5,925 nucleotides of DNA from the NCBI GenBank assembly GCA_016210435.1, contig JACQUF010000231.1:1-5925 (forward strand), given 5' to 3'. The notes under the pieces are model-generated. The model saw nothing but the letters and a program-made list of their open reading frames with translations. It did not search any database and was not told the origin of the DNA. The stretch comes from Chloroflexota bacterium. GTDB taxonomy: Bacteria; Chloroflexota; Dehalococcoidia; Lucifugimonadales; Lucifugimonadaceae. Positions 5,740-5,925 of this stretch are shown piece after piece. Both the position numbers and the translations under genes were made by a program. Each line of letters begins with the position of its first letter. Within the stretch, counting starts at the first letter, position 1.

Positions 5740-5925
5740 ATGAGCGTGGACACGTTCGGGACCTACGCGCTCCCTTCGATTCTGGTGCTGATGCTCATAA
5801 AGGAGGCGGGCGTACCGCTTCCGATTCCTTCGGACCTGATCATGATCGCGGCCGGCGCGCAGGCCGCCGTCGGCGGTGTGAGCCTCATTGGTCTCGTAGT
5901 CGCGATCGAGATCGCGATCATCGTC
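5740..5925 (+). CDS. DedA-family (VTT domain) membrane protein, 5' part only
   Basis: Sixty-two codons are present before the window ends. The start ATG 5740 has only a weak CGGGA upstream. The sequence KEAGVPLPIPSDLIMIAAGA (21-40) is the conserved DedA/VTT re-entrant loop motif, with Glu22, the Pro26/28/30 series and an acidic residue at 32. It is flanked by a hydrophobic stretch (about 9-20) and a longer one (about 44-62) that would cross the membrane. DedA proteins are inner-membrane proteins linked to lipid scrambling or undecaprenyl-phosphate recycling and to envelope stress and pH tolerance. The gene is divergent from the hydrolase and probably starts another transcription unit. The rest, usually 180-220 residues in all, lies to the right. 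Confidence 0.85.
   Translation, partial: MSVDTFGTYALPSILVLMLIKEAGVPLPIPSDLIMIAAGAQAAVGGVSLIGLVVAIEIAIIV

Noticed and set aside
5553..5753. Minus-strand ORF of 66 codons in the divergent gap
   Set aside because: It overlaps the DedA start, has no recognisable motif, and has no clear ribosome binding site.
1..5925. CRISPR arrays, tRNA or rRNA genes, insertion sequences, phage or defence genes
   Set aside because: No direct-repeat array, RNA-gene signature, transposase or known defence domain was seen in the window.

Overview
The window is GC-rich and gene-dense, with short gaps, overlapping genes and heavy use of TTG start codons. Two short GC-rich palindromes (73-93 and 1988-2010) look like the dispersed REP-type elements common in Proteobacteria. 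Together with a DUF559-like remnant beside the first one, they suggest a high-GC proteobacterium, most likely an alphaproteobacterium. That assignment rests on style and recalled family resemblance, not on a marker gene.

Layout: (a) 1-200 is a non-coding junction with a short minus-strand DUF559-like fragment ending in a stop codon, then a palindrome. (b) 201-4530 is a co-directional plus-strand cluster, probably one operon. It encodes an HtrA-like serine protease with a PDZ domain but no visible export signal, a divergent crotonase-fold protein that lacks one of the two catalytic glutamates, a second crotonase with an intact active site, and an AMP-forming acyl-CoA synthetase. A REP-like palindrome supplies the last codons and the stop of the first crotonase gene. 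(c) 4557-5507 on the minus strand, convergent with the operon, encodes a phosphotriesterase-family metal hydrolase with all six metal-binding positions present. (d) 5508-5739 is a divergent intergenic region with small palindromes. (e) 5740-5925 is the 5' end of a DedA-family membrane protein gene that runs off the window.

Working together: the ligase would activate a carboxylic acid to its CoA thioester. The intact crotonase would hydrate (or otherwise transform) an enoyl-CoA, and the divergent crotonase may do a non-hydratase step or be regulatory. The phosphotriesterase-like hydrolase could open a lactone or ester to supply the acid, but it is on the other strand and this link is inferred from position only. 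The substrate cannot be read from the sequence. The protease has no obvious place in the pathway.

No clearly new system is evident. The most interesting points are the degenerate first crotonase, the repeat recruited into its 3' end, a possible 24-codon leader ORF that takes its ribosome binding site from that repeat and ends in an ATGA overlap with the second crotonase, and signs of a frameshift at the C-terminus of the second crotonase.
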